DNA of 64,000 nucleotides from Ferruginibacter yonginensis (lineage in GTDB: Bacteria > Bacteroidota > Bacteroidia > Chitinophagales > Chitinophagaceae), in contig NZ_JBHSCZ010000005.1 in the NCBI RefSeq assembly GCF_042651465.1, positions 1-64,000 of the forward strand, read 5' to 3'. Under the pieces are notes generated by a model, which saw only the letters and a list, made by a program, of their open reading frames with translations, was not told the origin of the DNA and made no database searches. Within the stretch, counting starts at the first letter, position 1, and the number at the start of each line of letters is the position of its first letter. This document shows positions 42,725-52,710 of this stretch, piece after piece. The position numbers and the translations under genes were made by a program.

Positions 42725-45070
42725 ATGAAACGTTCAGTAAAAATAGTTTGGCAAATTTTTCTCTTTGGCTTTGGGGCACTTATATTAATGTTGTTATTAG
42801 CCAATTTTGGTGTATTTGGTAAAATGCCATCGTTGCAAGAGTTAGAAAATCCTGAGGCTGATTTGGCTAGTGAAGTCATTAGTGCTGATGGGCAATTGAT
42901 GGGTAAATATTATTCTGAAAATAGGAGTGAAGTAAAGTTTAACGAAATATCGCCGAACGTTATCAATGCTTTAGTAGCTACAGAAGATGAACGTTTTTAT
43001 GACCACTCAGGTATTGATGCACAAGCGTTGGCTAGGGTAGTATTTACTTTAGGTACGCAAGGCGGTGGAAGTACCATTACGCAGCAGTTGGCCAAAATGA
43101 TTTTAAAACAAGGCAGGGGCAATATTTTAGTAAGGGGTACTCAAAAACTTAAAGAGTGGATTATTGCCGTAAAGTTAGAACGCAATTTTACTAAGGAAGA
43201 AATTATTACGTTATACCTCAACAGAGCACCTTGGGGTAATGTATATGGTATACGAAATGCCAGTAGAACGTATTTTCAAAAAGAGCCTAAAGATTTAAAA
43301 ATTGAAGAAGCCGCTGTATTAGTGGGTATGTTGAAAGGCTTTATTTACGAACCTATCCGTCACCCTAAAGCAGCCATTGATAGGCGCAACACAGTTATTG
43401 GGCAAATGGTAGTTGCAAAAGGGCATTATCTTACAGAAGCAGAAGCCGCTAAGTTAAAAGCGAAACCCATCATTACAAACTACAAACAAATTGATGAAAA
43501 TATTGGTATTGCCCCTTATTACCGCAGGGCATTAATTGAAGTGTTGAAAGATTGGTGTAAAAACAACATCAACCCTAAAACCGGTGAGCCCTATGATTTA
43601 AATACTGATGGTTTAAAAATTTACACTACAATAGATTCCCGTATGCAAAAGTATGCTGAGGAAGCCATGCAAACACACGTACCAACACAACAACGTAAAC
43701 TAGATTGGACTTTAAAGCAACGTGGTAGCAAATTATGGAAGGGGCATGAAAATATTATTGAAAACGCCATCAAATATACAGAGCGTTGGAAAAATATGAA
43801 GGAAGATGATATTGATCCTGAAACCATCAGAAAATCATTTGACATACCTGTACGTATGAAAATATTTTCATGGACTGGTAATGATAAGCATGAGAAAGAT
43901 ACAGTGATGACGCCTATTGATTCCATTAAATACCATAAACAATTAATTCAAAACTCGTTTGTAGCAATGGATCCACGAAGCGGCGAAGTAAAAGCTTGGG
44001 TAGGCGGTATTGATTTTAAGTGGTTTAAGTTTGACCACGTTACTGCAAAACGTCAAGTTGGGTCAACCTTTAAACCATTGTTGTACACATTGGCAATTAC
44101 CGAAGCTGGTTACACACCCGAAACACAAATACCAGGTGGCTCCTTAACATTAGGGGGCAAAACCATTACTGGCGGCGGCGGTACTTGTGCATATTGTTTG
44201 GCACAATCAAAAAATGCTTGCGCATGGCGCTTAATATCAGTTATAGGTGTAAAAAAATTAATTGAGTTTGCTCAATTATGTGGTATTAAAGCAACAATAC
44301 CTCCTTACTACTCTATAGCATTGGGTTCGGCAGAAATACCCATGTTACAAATGTTACAATCATACACCATGTTTCCTAACAGAGGCTTCAATACTGAGCC
44401 TGTTTTTGTAAGTAGAATAGAAGATAAAAACGGCAACCTTTTACATGAATTTCCTATTGCACAAAGTAAGCAGGTTATTGGCGAAGCTGATAATTATACC
44501 ATGGTAAAAATGATGGAAGGTGTTATTAAAGCAGGTACAGCAAGGCGTTTAAATAGCTATAACATTCCTACTCAAAAAGCCGGTAAAACAGGTACTACCA
44601 ATGATAATACTGATGGTTGGTTTATTGGTTATACACCTACATTAATTGCAGGTACTTGGGTTGGTTGTGATGATCCTTTTATTCCAATTTATAGCAGTGC
44701 CGGTGGTGGTGAAGTGGCAGCGCCAGAGTGGGGTATTTTTATGCAAAAAGTGTATGGCGATAGAAAGTTTGAAAATTACACTGCTCAAAAAGAATTTAAT
44801 GCGCCAGCCGAATTAAAAAATGATCCCATTTTTGCAGATGCGAACTTTGAAAATATTTTAAATAGTGGTGATAGTTTAACGGAAGAAATTGGTAATGGTG
44901 ATGCCAGCGATTTTTTAGATATGGATGCACCTCCAGAGCCCACAAAACCTGTTGATACCAACAAAAATAAAGTACCTAAAAAAGATGATAAAGCACCAGC
45001 TGCCATTATTGATGATAAATCGAAAATAAAAAAACCAGTGCCTAAAACACCCTCTAATACAGATTATTAA
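42725..45070 (+). CDS. Bifunctional penicillin-binding protein 1A (class A PBP)
   Basis: 781 residues. N-terminal TM at about 10-30. GT51 glycosyltransferase motifs: EDERFYDHSGID (catalytic Glu) and GGGSTITQQLAKM. Transpeptidase: GSTFKPLLY (active Ser in SxxK), SKNACAW (SxN) and KTGTTND (KTG). The C-terminal tail is Pro/Lys/Asp-rich and low complexity. Polymerises and cross-links peptidoglycan outside the inner membrane. A terminator follows directly. Confidence 0.95.
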   Translation: MKRSVKIVWQIFLFGFGALILMLLLANFGVFGKMPSLQELENPEADLASEVISADGQLMGKYYSENRSEVKFNEISPNVINALVATEDERFYDHSGIDAQALARVVFTLGTQGGGSTITQQLAKMILKQGRGNILVRGTQKLKEWIIAVKLERNFTKEEIITLYLNRAPWGNVYGIRNASRTYFQKEPKDLKIEEAAVLVGMLKGFIYEPIRHPKAAIDRRNTVIGQMVVAKGHYLTEAEAAKLKAKPIITNYKQIDENIGIAPYYRRALIEVLKDWCKNNINPKTGEPYDLNTDGLKIYTTIDSRMQKYAEEAMQTHVPTQQRKLDWTLKQRGSKLWKGHENIIENAIKYTERWKNMKEDDIDPETIRKSFDIPVRMKIFSWTGNDKHEKDTVMTPIDSIKYHKQLIQNSFVAMDPRSGEVKAWVGGIDFKWFKFDHVTAKRQVGSTFKPLLYTLAITEAGYTPETQIPGGSLTLGGKTITGGGGTCAYCLAQSKNACAWRLISVIGVKKLIEFAQLCGIKATIPPYYSIALGSAEIPMLQMLQSYTMFPNRGFNTEPVFVSRIEDKNGNLLHEFPIAQSKQVIGEADNYTMVKMMEGVIKAGTARRLNSYNIPTQKAGKTGTTNDNTDGWFIGYTPTLIAGTWVGCDDPFIPIYSSAGGGEVAAPEWGIFMQKVYGDRKFENYTAQKEFNAPAELKNDPIFADANFENILNSGDSLTEEIGNGDASDFLDMDAPPEPTKPVDTNKNKVPKKDDKAPAAIIDDKSKIKKPVPKTPSNTDY

Positions 45071-45072
45071 AT

Positions 45073-45104
45073 AAAAAAATGCAGTTGAAAAACTGCATTT
45101 TTTT
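45073..45104 (+). terminator. Terminator of the PBP gene
   Basis: AAAAAAATGCAGTT and AACTGCATTTTTTT with a GAAA loop, 3 bp after the stop codon. Confidence 0.92.
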
Positions 45105-45221
45105 ATGACCTTATTTTTATTTTCATTTTTATTGAATGTGAAATTTTTGTGAACAGCAAACCAATATTATCTACTTGCCGTACATAAAGAAAATCAAATT
45201 TTTAAAACTCAAATAAATTTT

Positions 45222-45806
45222 ATGAAAAGAATGAAAGGTTTGTTCATGATGGCAACAATTGCTGTATTAGCAACTACAACTGCAACAGCGCAAGATGGTG
45301 CTATGATGGATAAGAAAGAGAAAACAGTAATGGTGGGTGGTGCTGCAATGTACCCTTCAAAAAACATAGTTGAAAATGCGGTGAATAGTAAAGATCACAC
45401 CACTTTGGTTGCTGCAGTAAAAGCGGCAGGTTTGGTTGAAACATTACAAAGTGCAGGTCCGTTTACAGTGTTTGCTCCAGTTAACAGTGCGTTTGAAAAA
45501 TTACCTGCAGGTACCGTTGAAACTTTATTAAAACCAGAAAATATTAAGTTGTTACAAACGGTATTAACTTACCATGTAGTTGCTGGTAAATTAAGTGCTA
45601 CAGATTTGTTAGCTAAAATTAAAGAAGGTAATGGTACTGCTACATTAAAAACAGTTGCAGGTGCTGATATTACTTTAAGAAAGAAAGGTAAAACGATTGA
45701 AATTACTGACACTTCAGGTGGTAAATCAGTAGTAACTATTGCTGATGTAAACCAAAGCAATGGTGTAATTCATGTGGTAGATGCGGTATTGGTTCCTAAA
45801 TCATAA
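45222..45806 (+). CDS. Fasciclin (FAS1) domain protein, secreted
   Basis: 194 residues with a signal peptide ending ATAQ. One FAS1 domain: KSKDHTT-like NAVNSKDHTTLVAAVKAAGL, the H1 box TVFAPVNSAFEKLPAGTV, VLTYHVVAGKLSA, and the H2 box GVIHVVDAVLVP at the C-terminus. Adhesion-type domain at the cell surface or periplasm. A 5' leader of about 110 bp carries no other gene. Confidence 0.92.
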   Translation: MKRMKGLFMMATIAVLATTTATAQDGAMMDKKEKTVMVGGAAMYPSKNIVENAVNSKDHTTLVAAVKAAGLVETLQSAGPFTVFAPVNSAFEKLPAGTVETLLKPENIKLLQTVLTYHVVAGKLSATDLLAKIKEGNGTATLKTVAGADITLRKKGKTIEITDTSGGKSVVTIADVNQSNGVIHVVDAVLVPKS

Positions 45807-45834
45807 TCATTACAACATTCCCTTAATACAAAAT

Positions 45835-45862
45835 AAAACTGCCTTCAATTGAAGGCAGTTTT
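45835..45862. terminator. Bidirectional terminator
   Basis: A 28-bp perfect palindrome (AAAACTGCCTTC / GAAGGCAGTTTT) between the convergent fasciclin and lipase genes. Confidence 0.88.
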
Positions 45863-45877
45863 ATTTTGCTTGCTATT

Positions 45878-46984
45878 TTACTGTGTATTGAAATTTTTAT
45901 CAATCAAATACAAATAAGCTTTGTAGGTATGGTTCACAAAAAAACCAGTAGGCGTTTGTTTAAATTTATGGGTGTAGTCAACATCTGGCTGTAATACAAT
46001 TGGTATACCTGCCGTCATATAATTGGTTGATGGTGCGTAAGTAGGCTCTTTCATTTGTGGTAAATATTGTTTCACTTGTTTAAATACATATTTACCTAAA
46101 TATTTTTGATAGCGTTTATCTGTTTTTTTAGAAGCATTCGTCATCTTTTTAAAAGCATAGTTTACTGCTAAGCGTTGAAAAAATGACTGCTTTCCTGTTA
46201 AAGCACTTCTATTGGCTAAAGGATTAATTGGGTACATATCAGTAACCTTTTGTACCGTAAACGGACTTTCAGGTACCCAATCTAATGGGTTTACCACCCT
46301 GAAGGCCCAACCATTGAGGTTGATGTGATCAAAGTCATATGCATAATTTAAATTACCTGGTTTTGGTGCAGCACTGCAATAAGTTTTTATAAATATATCT
46401 TTAGGTAGTTGGTTGCAATACTGCAAATAGGAACGCATTAAAAAGCTTAAAGCACCACCTTGGCTATGACCAAACAAAATAAAATTTTTAATGCCTTTGG
46501 TACGATACAATTCATTTATTTTATTAACGGCTATAGGTGCTAAATGCGCCAAACCAATCGTCCACCCTGCATGTACATAAGCCAACGAATCTTTTGCTAA
46601 CTTGTAATTAAAATTGGTGCTATCGTTAATTTGTAAATTACCCGTTGCAGGTATCATAGCACTGTAAAAATTCTCAATCCATGAGCCTGCTGATGCAGTA
46701 GTGCCTCTTATACTAATTAAAGCCACATTATTAGGCAATACCCAAAAAGTTATTTTATTATACAAACCTACTTCTGGCGACTCATAAAATTTATAAGTAC
46801 CGTTTGGTAACGGATAGTTTTGTTTTACACTATCAGCTGCATACAGGTGTTCATCGCATGCAACGGCTGCTTTGTATTCACTAACACTAAAGCCTGGTTG
46901 CAATAGTTGCTGGCTTTTACCATATTGCATGTAGGCGATGCTGAGCAATAAACAACCCAACGATTTAATAAAAGCTGACTTCAT
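45878..46984 (-). CDS. Lipase family (class 3) protein, exported
   Basis: 368 residues. Signal peptide or N-terminal anchor at 1-25. The alpha/beta-hydrolase nucleophile elbow is FILFGHSQGGALSF (Ser in GHSQG). Upstream ISIRGTTASAGSWIENFYS is the oxyanion block of class 3 lipases, and NPLDWVPESPF with the catalytic Asp follows. Hydrolyses an ester, probably lipid. Monocistronic or leading from the GNAT gene 11 bp upstream on the same strand. Confidence 0.88.
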   Translation of the reverse strand: MKSAFIKSLGCLLLSIAYMQYGKSQQLLQPGFSVSEYKAAVACDEHLYAADSVKQNYPLPNGTYKFYESPEVGLYNKITFWVLPNNVALISIRGTTASAGSWIENFYSAMIPATGNLQINDSTNFNYKLAKDSLAYVHAGWTIGLAHLAPIAVNKINELYRTKGIKNFILFGHSQGGALSFLMRSYLQYCNQLPKDIFIKTYCSAAPKPGNLNYAYDFDHINLNGWAFRVVNPLDWVPESPFTVQKVTDMYPINPLANRSALTGKQSFFQRLAVNYAFKKMTNASKKTDKRYQKYLGKYVFKQVKQYLPQMKEPTYAPSTNYMTAGIPIVLQPDVDYTHKFKQTPTGFFVNHTYKAYLYLIDKNFNTQ

Positions 46985-46995
46985 ATTTTTAGGAT

Positions 46996-47526
46996 TTAAA
47001 TTATTTTTTTGCCCAATATTGATAAACTATAAAACTGGTCATCCATTAGTGCAATATTGGGTAATAATGCCCATTGTTCAAAACCGGCTTTTTTAAACAA
47101 TTGTAAACTAGGTTCATTATGAGCAAAAATGTAGCCGAGTAAAGTGTGTATTTGTAGGGTAGGTGCTTGCTGTATACAATAACCTAAAATGTGTTTGCCA
47201 TACCCTTTACCCCTACAGTTTTCTGCCAAATAAATACTGATTTCAGCAGTGCCTTCATAAGCTTTACGACCATAAAAATCTTGAAAACTGGCCCAGCCAA
47301 CACAAGTTGCACCATCATAAATCATCCAAAGCGGACGTTTTTCATGATGTTCATCAAACCATACTTTTCTATCTTCAATGGATATTGGCTCCGTATCTGC
47401 CGTAACCAACCGGCTAGCAATGGTACTGTTATAAATAGCTACAATGGTGGGTAAATCATCCATAGTAGCATCTTTAAATTGTAAAGATGATGTTGTTGTT
47501 TGCAAGTTGGTGCGTACCTCGGTCAT
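46996..47526 (-). CDS. GNAT family N-acetyltransferase (PAT-like)
   Basis: 176 residues from the ATG at 47526; a TTG one codon earlier is ignored. FKDATMDDLPTIVAIYNSTIA, AEISIYLAENCRGKGYGKHIL (acetyl-CoA loop, Q/RxxGxG/A form) and GYIFAHNEPSLQLFKKAGFEQW. Resembles phosphinothricin-type acetyltransferases; substrate unknown. The lipase gene follows after 11 bp. Confidence 0.88.
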   Translation of the reverse strand: MTEVRTNLQTTTSSLQFKDATMDDLPTIVAIYNSTIASRLVTADTEPISIEDRKVWFDEHHEKRPLWMIYDGATCVGWASFQDFYGRKAYEGTAEISIYLAENCRGKGYGKHILGYCIQQAPTLQIHTLLGYIFAHNEPSLQLFKKAGFEQWALLPNIALMDDQFYSLSILGKKII

Positions 47527-47560
47527 CAAAGTTTTAGATAATTTAAAATGTATTACAAAA

Positions 47561-48016
47561 TTAGTTTTTTATAATATCCTTAATAATTTTAAGATGGTGG
47601 TTGGTATGGATGTTTAAAAATTTAATGGTTTCTTTTATGTTCAAATACCCAAAAAAAGGATGTTTAAAATATTGGTCAGAACCGATAGTTTGAAGCGTTT
47701 GTATGTTTTGTGTAGTAAGTTGAACATGTTGTTGTAAACTAGCAGCATCAAAGTGTAATGGCTTTACAACATCGGGTACTTTAGCCCTGCCTCTGGGTAT
47801 TTTGTTGAGGGTAAACACCATTAATTTAGCAAAATTAAAACGCTTTTTAAAGTTAGTTGGTTCAGCATTTTTTATGGCATTGGTAATAACATTAATAGTA
47901 AGTAAACTATGCTCAATATGCCAGCCTACATTAGTCATTGAAATACTGTTATTAATAGTAGCTTGTTGAGCAATAAGGTTATTGAGTTGATGAATAAGTG
48001 CTTGCAGTTTTTTCAT
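47561..48016 (-). CDS. DinB-like/DUF1569 family protein
   Basis: 151 residues, four-helix arrangement. GWHIEHSLLTINVI and FLNIHTNHHLKIIKDI supply the three His that bind metal in DinB/YfiT-like folds, and HPFFGYLNIKETI is typical of DUF1569. Possibly a thiol-dependent transferase; not determined. It precedes the GNAT gene by 34 bp on the same strand. Confidence 0.8.
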   Translation of the reverse strand: MKKLQALIHQLNNLIAQQATINNSISMTNVGWHIEHSLLTINVITNAIKNAEPTNFKKRFNFAKLMVFTLNKIPRGRAKVPDVVKPLHFDAASLQQHVQLTTQNIQTLQTIGSDQYFKHPFFGYLNIKETIKFLNIHTNHHLKIIKDIIKN

Positions 48017-48140
48017 GTGTTATAGCTACTAAATTTTAATGCTTCATTTTTATTAAACCAAAAGTACAAGCATACTGCGTTTAAATAAAATATGATTATT
48101 TCAATATTTTTTTATTATTTTCATTTTAAATTTTAACCCT

Positions 48141-49745
48141 ATGAGCAAATATGTAACTGTATTTATTGTAGTACGTGCCTTTATTTCATGTTAAAAAATT
48201 GATGATAAACCCTCAAAAATTAAAAGTGCATCATTTTTTTCGCCTATTACAAACAACAATGTTTTATTAGCAAAAACATACAATGAATTATTACGTTTAG
48301 ATGATAAAACTCATTTTAGTACAAAGTTTAGCAATTTACATGGCATACCACAATGGAACTATGCAAGCTTTGGTATAGGTAAAACAAATACAAATAGTTT
48401 TACTAACAGCAATACAAGTGTTGATAGTATTGTTTTTATACCAACAGTATTGGCTAATAGTAATTATGTTAATGGGTTTTTAGCCTGTCAAATACATGAT
48501 ACTTTAATGAGTGTAAAATTTTACGACAAACAAAACTATAAATACTATGGTTACGATAGTACCCAACTATTAAATGCAACCAATATTGCCATTAAAATAA
48601 TGGGTATGGAAAAAGATATATTTAACCATAGTAATTTATTACGACATAATAATAGGAGTGTACGGTATTTAAAATTGGGTGCTGCAAGTAATCAATTACA
48701 AGAATTTTACTGGACTACATGTAGAACAATTTTTATACCTGCGAACCAAGGTCAAGTAAGTGGTGGCTGCCCACCTGATGTACCTTGTCCACAATATACA
48801 GAACAACAACAATGTACCTATCACTATGCATATGTAGATGAGGATGGAAATTTAGACCCCAATTTTATACCACCACCTCCATTTCCTGGAGAAGGTACAC
48901 CTAATGATGGTAGTGGCTATGCTAATACAAGTTGGGAGTATGTCGTATCAGAAGTTTTCGAAGAAGAATTGTTAGATATAATATGGGTAAATAACAATAT
49001 TAAAGATAGTACTAATAACTCTTGTACAGCAAGCGTTTTAAATACATTTAAAGTTGTAAATGATAAAATCCCAAAATTAATACGAGGTTTTTTTAACGAA
49101 CAACCCAATTTTAGTATTACAATTAAACAATATTATAATAATGCTTGGCCAGCATTAAATGTACCGCCTGGTTCTGGATATGTATATACACCAACTCCAA
49201 TACCTACAAGAGATACTTTTTCAATTTGGATTAATAACTTCTATCCAAACGCAACAGATTTAGCAAGGGCAATAATTATTATGCATGAAGCATTACATTG
49301 CCAATTATTAAAATGGTATGAATTGGCAATATTAAATAACGATACAACAACTCAAAATAACTTAGCGCAAGAATATGGTTATATTTTCCCTAAGACTTTC
49401 GAGTCTAACCCAACTTTATTTAATATTGTAGTTGGATTAAATCCTACACAACACGAAGAAATGATGAATACTTACCACTCTTTTTTAACTCAAGCTTTAT
49501 ATGAGTTTGCAATAGAACGTGGATTAAATAGAAGTAACTTATTACAATATTGTAGTGATTTGGCTTGGAGTGGTTGCTTGCAGACTGCATCATTCACGTC
49601 AAAATCATCTACTGAAAAAAATAGGATAATCGATAGAATAAATGTTGAACTTGATCCAAATTCAATAATTGAAGACCCTAACGGTGGTGGAAATAATCCG
49701 CCATTAGGTAAAAATAATTCTCCAAAAGGCAAAAAATGTAATTAA
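48141..49745 (+). pseudogene. Metallopeptidase-like lipoprotein gene with in-frame stop at codon 18
   Basis: The ATG at 48141 opens a lipoprotein signal (MSKYVTVFIVVRAFISC) and the next codon is TAA (48192). The same frame then stays open for 517 codons to 49745. The lipobox ISC directly before the stop makes it very likely that one gene was hit by a nonsense change. Downstream, IIIMHEALHCQLLKW (HExxH) suggests a zincin-type metallopeptidase; there is a PC-rich segment (GCPPDVPCPQYT) and a Gly/Asn-rich end. Without readthrough only an internal start such as TTG at 48450 could give a product, and that would lack export. A sequencing error is possible. Confidence 0.75.
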
Positions 49746-49746
49746 T

Positions 49747-50583
49747 ATGAAATCAACCATATTTATCTTAATTATGTGCTCAATACATCTTTTTGCAAAA
49801 AGTCAAAAAGTTGAAATCAAAAACACATTTTATTATGGAGGTGAAGTTTGCCCAATTGTGAGTGATGGTTCTGCTGTTATAGAAACTCCCATTACAGGGT
49901 ATTGGTATTTTAATGGTAATGGTCATTTTGTATTTTTATCATTTAAAGAAAACACAGCAATTATTTCAAAAGCTTTTACTGGTTTATGGAAACAAAAAAA
50001 CAATAATCAAATTAATATTACAATTGACAGCAACTTCTTACCAAATCATAATATAATATTCTATGAATCTTATAATACAAAAAATCAAGATTCCTTTCAA
50101 ATAGATGTTGAATTGATTTATAAAAATATTGATAGTGGCACTGTAAAATATCAAAATAGTGGTGTTTTATATTTCAACAATAAAAATATGTTATTTGAAA
50201 AAAATAATTTGAAACTTTCTAATAATATCAAATATCAACCCCAAAAAATACAATCAATAAATTTCTATAATTTATATAATAATGAATTAGTTGGTAATAA
50301 AATTGATATTGATTTCGATTTCATAAAGAATAATAATTATCATAAAATAAAAATTATTTGTAATAATGATAATATCATTCAATACCCTACAAATTATATA
50401 AACTTTAAGCAACTTTTACTTATTGATAATTTAAATAAAAAGCAGCACATTAATAACTGTTATTCAATTTCAAAATCAAATATTTCTAAAGATTCAATTT
50501 TACAAAAACTTAATGATGCTATTTTAATTCAACCAATCTATACTTCGTTTATAAAAAATCTGATTACATTCATTTCTAATTAA
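49747..50583 (+). CDS. Secreted protein, unknown
   Basis: 278 residues; signal peptide of about 18 residues ending FAKSQ. The mature part is very rich in Asn, Ile, Lys and Tyr, beta-like (GYWYFNGNGHFVFLSFKEN), with no motif recognised. It begins 1 bp after the broken metallopeptidase-like gene, so they were one transcription unit. AT content is higher than that of neighbouring core genes, consistent with an acquired stretch. Confidence 0.7.
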   Translation: MKSTIFILIMCSIHLFAKSQKVEIKNTFYYGGEVCPIVSDGSAVIETPITGYWYFNGNGHFVFLSFKENTAIISKAFTGLWKQKNNNQINITIDSNFLPNHNIIFYESYNTKNQDSFQIDVELIYKNIDSGTVKYQNSGVLYFNNKNMLFEKNNLKLSNNIKYQPQKIQSINFYNLYNNELVGNKIDIDFDFIKNNNYHKIKIICNNDNIIQYPTNYINFKQLLLIDNLNKKQHINNCYSISKSNISKDSILQKLNDAILIQPIYTSFIKNLITFISN

Positions 50584-50753
50584 ACTGATAAAATATATTT
50601 CATAAAAATCAATAAATAAGTCAAATTATAATGTTTTTATAAATAGATTAAAATTTGGAATTTAAATTTTTTGTTTAATTGATTACAGCGCTGGTTTTAT
50701 TGCTCCTTATAGAATTATAAGATTTGCTATTTTGATACCATAAATTAAAAATT

Positions 50754-51476
50754 ATGCAAATTAAATTTTGGTATTGTAATGATGAATTCCGTAAAATATG
50801 GAATAAATATGATGTTTATTTTAGTGAACAATTTTGTAATTACTTCAGTGATAATGTTGAAAGAATTTTTCTTTTACAAGCTAATATAAAACCGAGTAAT
50901 AAAATTGGTTTATCAGTTTTTAAACCATACGAAATTGAAAAGATGTACGAAATAGGTGAAGTTTCAAAAATACATACAGCAATTTCAATATTACCTGAGT
51001 ATATTGGTAATATTACCTTTTGTTGGAAATCAAAATCTGGACGAATAATAAAAACAACCGATGAAGATTTTGATGAAGCTGATTTGGAGTGTTGGATAGA
51101 AGGTTTAAACGCTAGTGAATATTGGGCATATATTGGAGGTGAAAAAAATAGCCATCCATTCACAAAAATGAAACTACCTTATGTTTTAAAAGTGTATAAT
51201 TTATACATACAAATGTGTATTAAAATTTGTTGCAACACTACCAATTACCATGAAAGAATAACAAATGCTTTATCAACAGCAATTGAAAAGTTTAATTTAA
51301 AATCAGATGCTTTAAATGGTGAAATTGGTTATCCACATAATGCCAATGCTAGTATTAACGGTACAACAGTAAACTATAATATAGATCTTGGCTCAGCAGG
51401 TTTACCTTTACTAAAAAAACTATTAAAAGTATTAGCGAAGTTTGATGATGTTACAGAAGTTAGTTTAGATTTCTAA
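50754..51476 (+). CDS. Cytoplasmic protein, unknown
   Basis: 240 residues without signal peptide. The N-terminal part (FWYCNDEFRKIWNKYDVYFSEQF) and ECWIEGLNASEYWAYIGGEKNSHPFTKMKLP are Trp/Tyr-rich; the C-terminal 60 residues are helical and end VTEVSLDF. No family recognised. A 170-bp AT-rich gap precedes it. It lies between the secreted protein gene and the duplicated pair, on the same strand. Confidence 0.65.
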   Translation: MQIKFWYCNDEFRKIWNKYDVYFSEQFCNYFSDNVERIFLLQANIKPSNKIGLSVFKPYEIEKMYEIGEVSKIHTAISILPEYIGNITFCWKSKSGRIIKTTDEDFDEADLECWIEGLNASEYWAYIGGEKNSHPFTKMKLPYVLKVYNLYIQMCIKICCNTTNYHERITNALSTAIEKFNLKSDALNGEIGYPHNANASINGTTVNYNIDLGSAGLPLLKKLLKVLAKFDDVTEVSLDF

Positions 51477-51486
51477 TATAATATGA

Positions 51487-52047
51487 ATGAAAAAAATCTT
51501 ACTAATAACAAGCTTTATAACTATAAATTATAGTGTTACTGCACAAACTGCAATTGATTATACTGAATATGATACATGCAACTTACTGCAGCAATACGCA
51601 GGCGATTGGTTGTACACCAATGGCGCTGATACTATAAAAATTTATTTAAAAGCCCACAGAGGTAAGTATATGCAACCTACTTATATTTTTGATGCTTTGT
51701 GGGGTTTTATAGAGTATAAACATGGTAATACTATTGTAGTAAGTGACTATGCTAATCGATTTATAACCATCCCTTTTCTTTTAAAAGATTGGCCTTTGGT
51801 TTATAGGACATTATCTATTAGATTTAGAAATTGTAATACAGCCGAAACTAATTTATTTGGTAGATTAAGGTATCGATTGGCGGGGGATCAATTATACAAT
51901 GTGAAAGTAACATTGAGTAATAATGGTACGGTTATGCAATGGCACCAAGAGTTTCAGCAAACTGATAACCAAGATCTTACTATACCATGGAACCGCCCAA
52001 CAGGTGCTAATGCCATGCCTATGGATTTTATATTGATAAAGCAGTAA
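51487..52047 (+). CDS. Secreted protein, first copy of a tandem duplication
   Basis: 186 residues with a signal peptide ending VTAQ. The mature protein (DYTEYDTCNLLQQYAGDWLY, LKAHRGKY, DALWGFIEYKHGNTIV) is small and beta-rich, perhaps lipocalin-like, with no firm family. It is almost identical to the next gene over residues 1-95 and the last 40, but differs in about half of residues 96-135. Confidence 0.75.
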   Translation: MKKILLITSFITINYSVTAQTAIDYTEYDTCNLLQQYAGDWLYTNGADTIKIYLKAHRGKYMQPTYIFDALWGFIEYKHGNTIVVSDYANRFITIPFLLKDWPLVYRTLSIRFRNCNTAETNLFGRLRYRLAGDQLYNVKVTLSNNGTVMQWHQEFQQTDNQDLTIPWNRPTGANAMPMDFILIKQ

Positions 52048-52056
52048 TATATATGA

Positions 52057-52617
52057 ATGAAAAAAATCTTACTAATAACAAGCTTTATAACTATAAATTA
52101 TAGTGTTACTGCACAAACTGCAATTGATTATACTGAATACGATACATGCAACTTACTGCAACAATACGCAGGCGATTGGTTGTACACCAATGGCGCTGAT
52201 ACTATAAAAATTTATTTAAAAGCCCACAGAGGAAAGTATACGCAACCTACTTATATTTTTGATGCTTTGTGGGGTTTTATAGAGTATAAACATGGTAATA
52301 CTATTGTAGTAAGTGACTATGCTAATCGTTTTATTACCATACCTTATATTATGAAAGGATGGCCAGTTATGTATCAAACTATTTGGTTGCGTTTTCGAAA
52401 TTGTAATATAAATGAGTCCAATTTATTTGGTAGATTGAGATATCAATTTGCCGGCATTCAATTATACAATGTTAAAGTTACGTTGAGTAACAATGGTACG
52501 GTTATGCAATGGCACCAAGAGTTTCAGCAAACTGATCATAATGACCTAAGTATACCTTGGAACCGCCCAACAGGCGCTAATGCCATGCCTATGGATTTTG
52601 TATTGATAAAGCAGTAA
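52057..52617 (+). CDS. Secreted protein, second copy of a tandem duplication
   Basis: 186 residues, same length as its neighbour. Even the leader and overlapping ATGAATGA start are repeated (the repeat unit is 570 bp). Differences cluster in the middle (RFITIPYIMKGWPVMYQTIW against the first copy's RFITIPFLLKDWPLVYRTLS), whereas the flanks are nearly identical in DNA. This pattern suggests either gene conversion at both ends or selection on the middle. Confidence 0.75.
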   Translation: MKKILLITSFITINYSVTAQTAIDYTEYDTCNLLQQYAGDWLYTNGADTIKIYLKAHRGKYTQPTYIFDALWGFIEYKHGNTIVVSDYANRFITIPYIMKGWPVMYQTIWLRFRNCNINESNLFGRLRYQFAGIQLYNVKVTLSNNGTVMQWHQEFQQTDHNDLSIPWNRPTGANAMPMDFVLIKQ

Positions 52618-52642
52618 AGTACAATGCTATCATTCATTAAAT

Positions 52643-52695
52643 AGATTACATTAAAATCCCTCAAACGATAGGTTTGAGGGATTTTAATGTAATCT
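52643..52695. terminator. Long bidirectional terminator, 24-bp perfect arms
   Basis: Arms 52643-52666 and 52672-52695 are perfect complements with a 5-nt loop (GATAG). The core AATCCCTCAAAC/GTTTGAGGGATT lies between the convergent duplicated gene and sucC. Longer than every other terminator in the window. Confidence 0.88.
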
Positions 52696-52710
52696 TAATA
52701 AAAATATATT

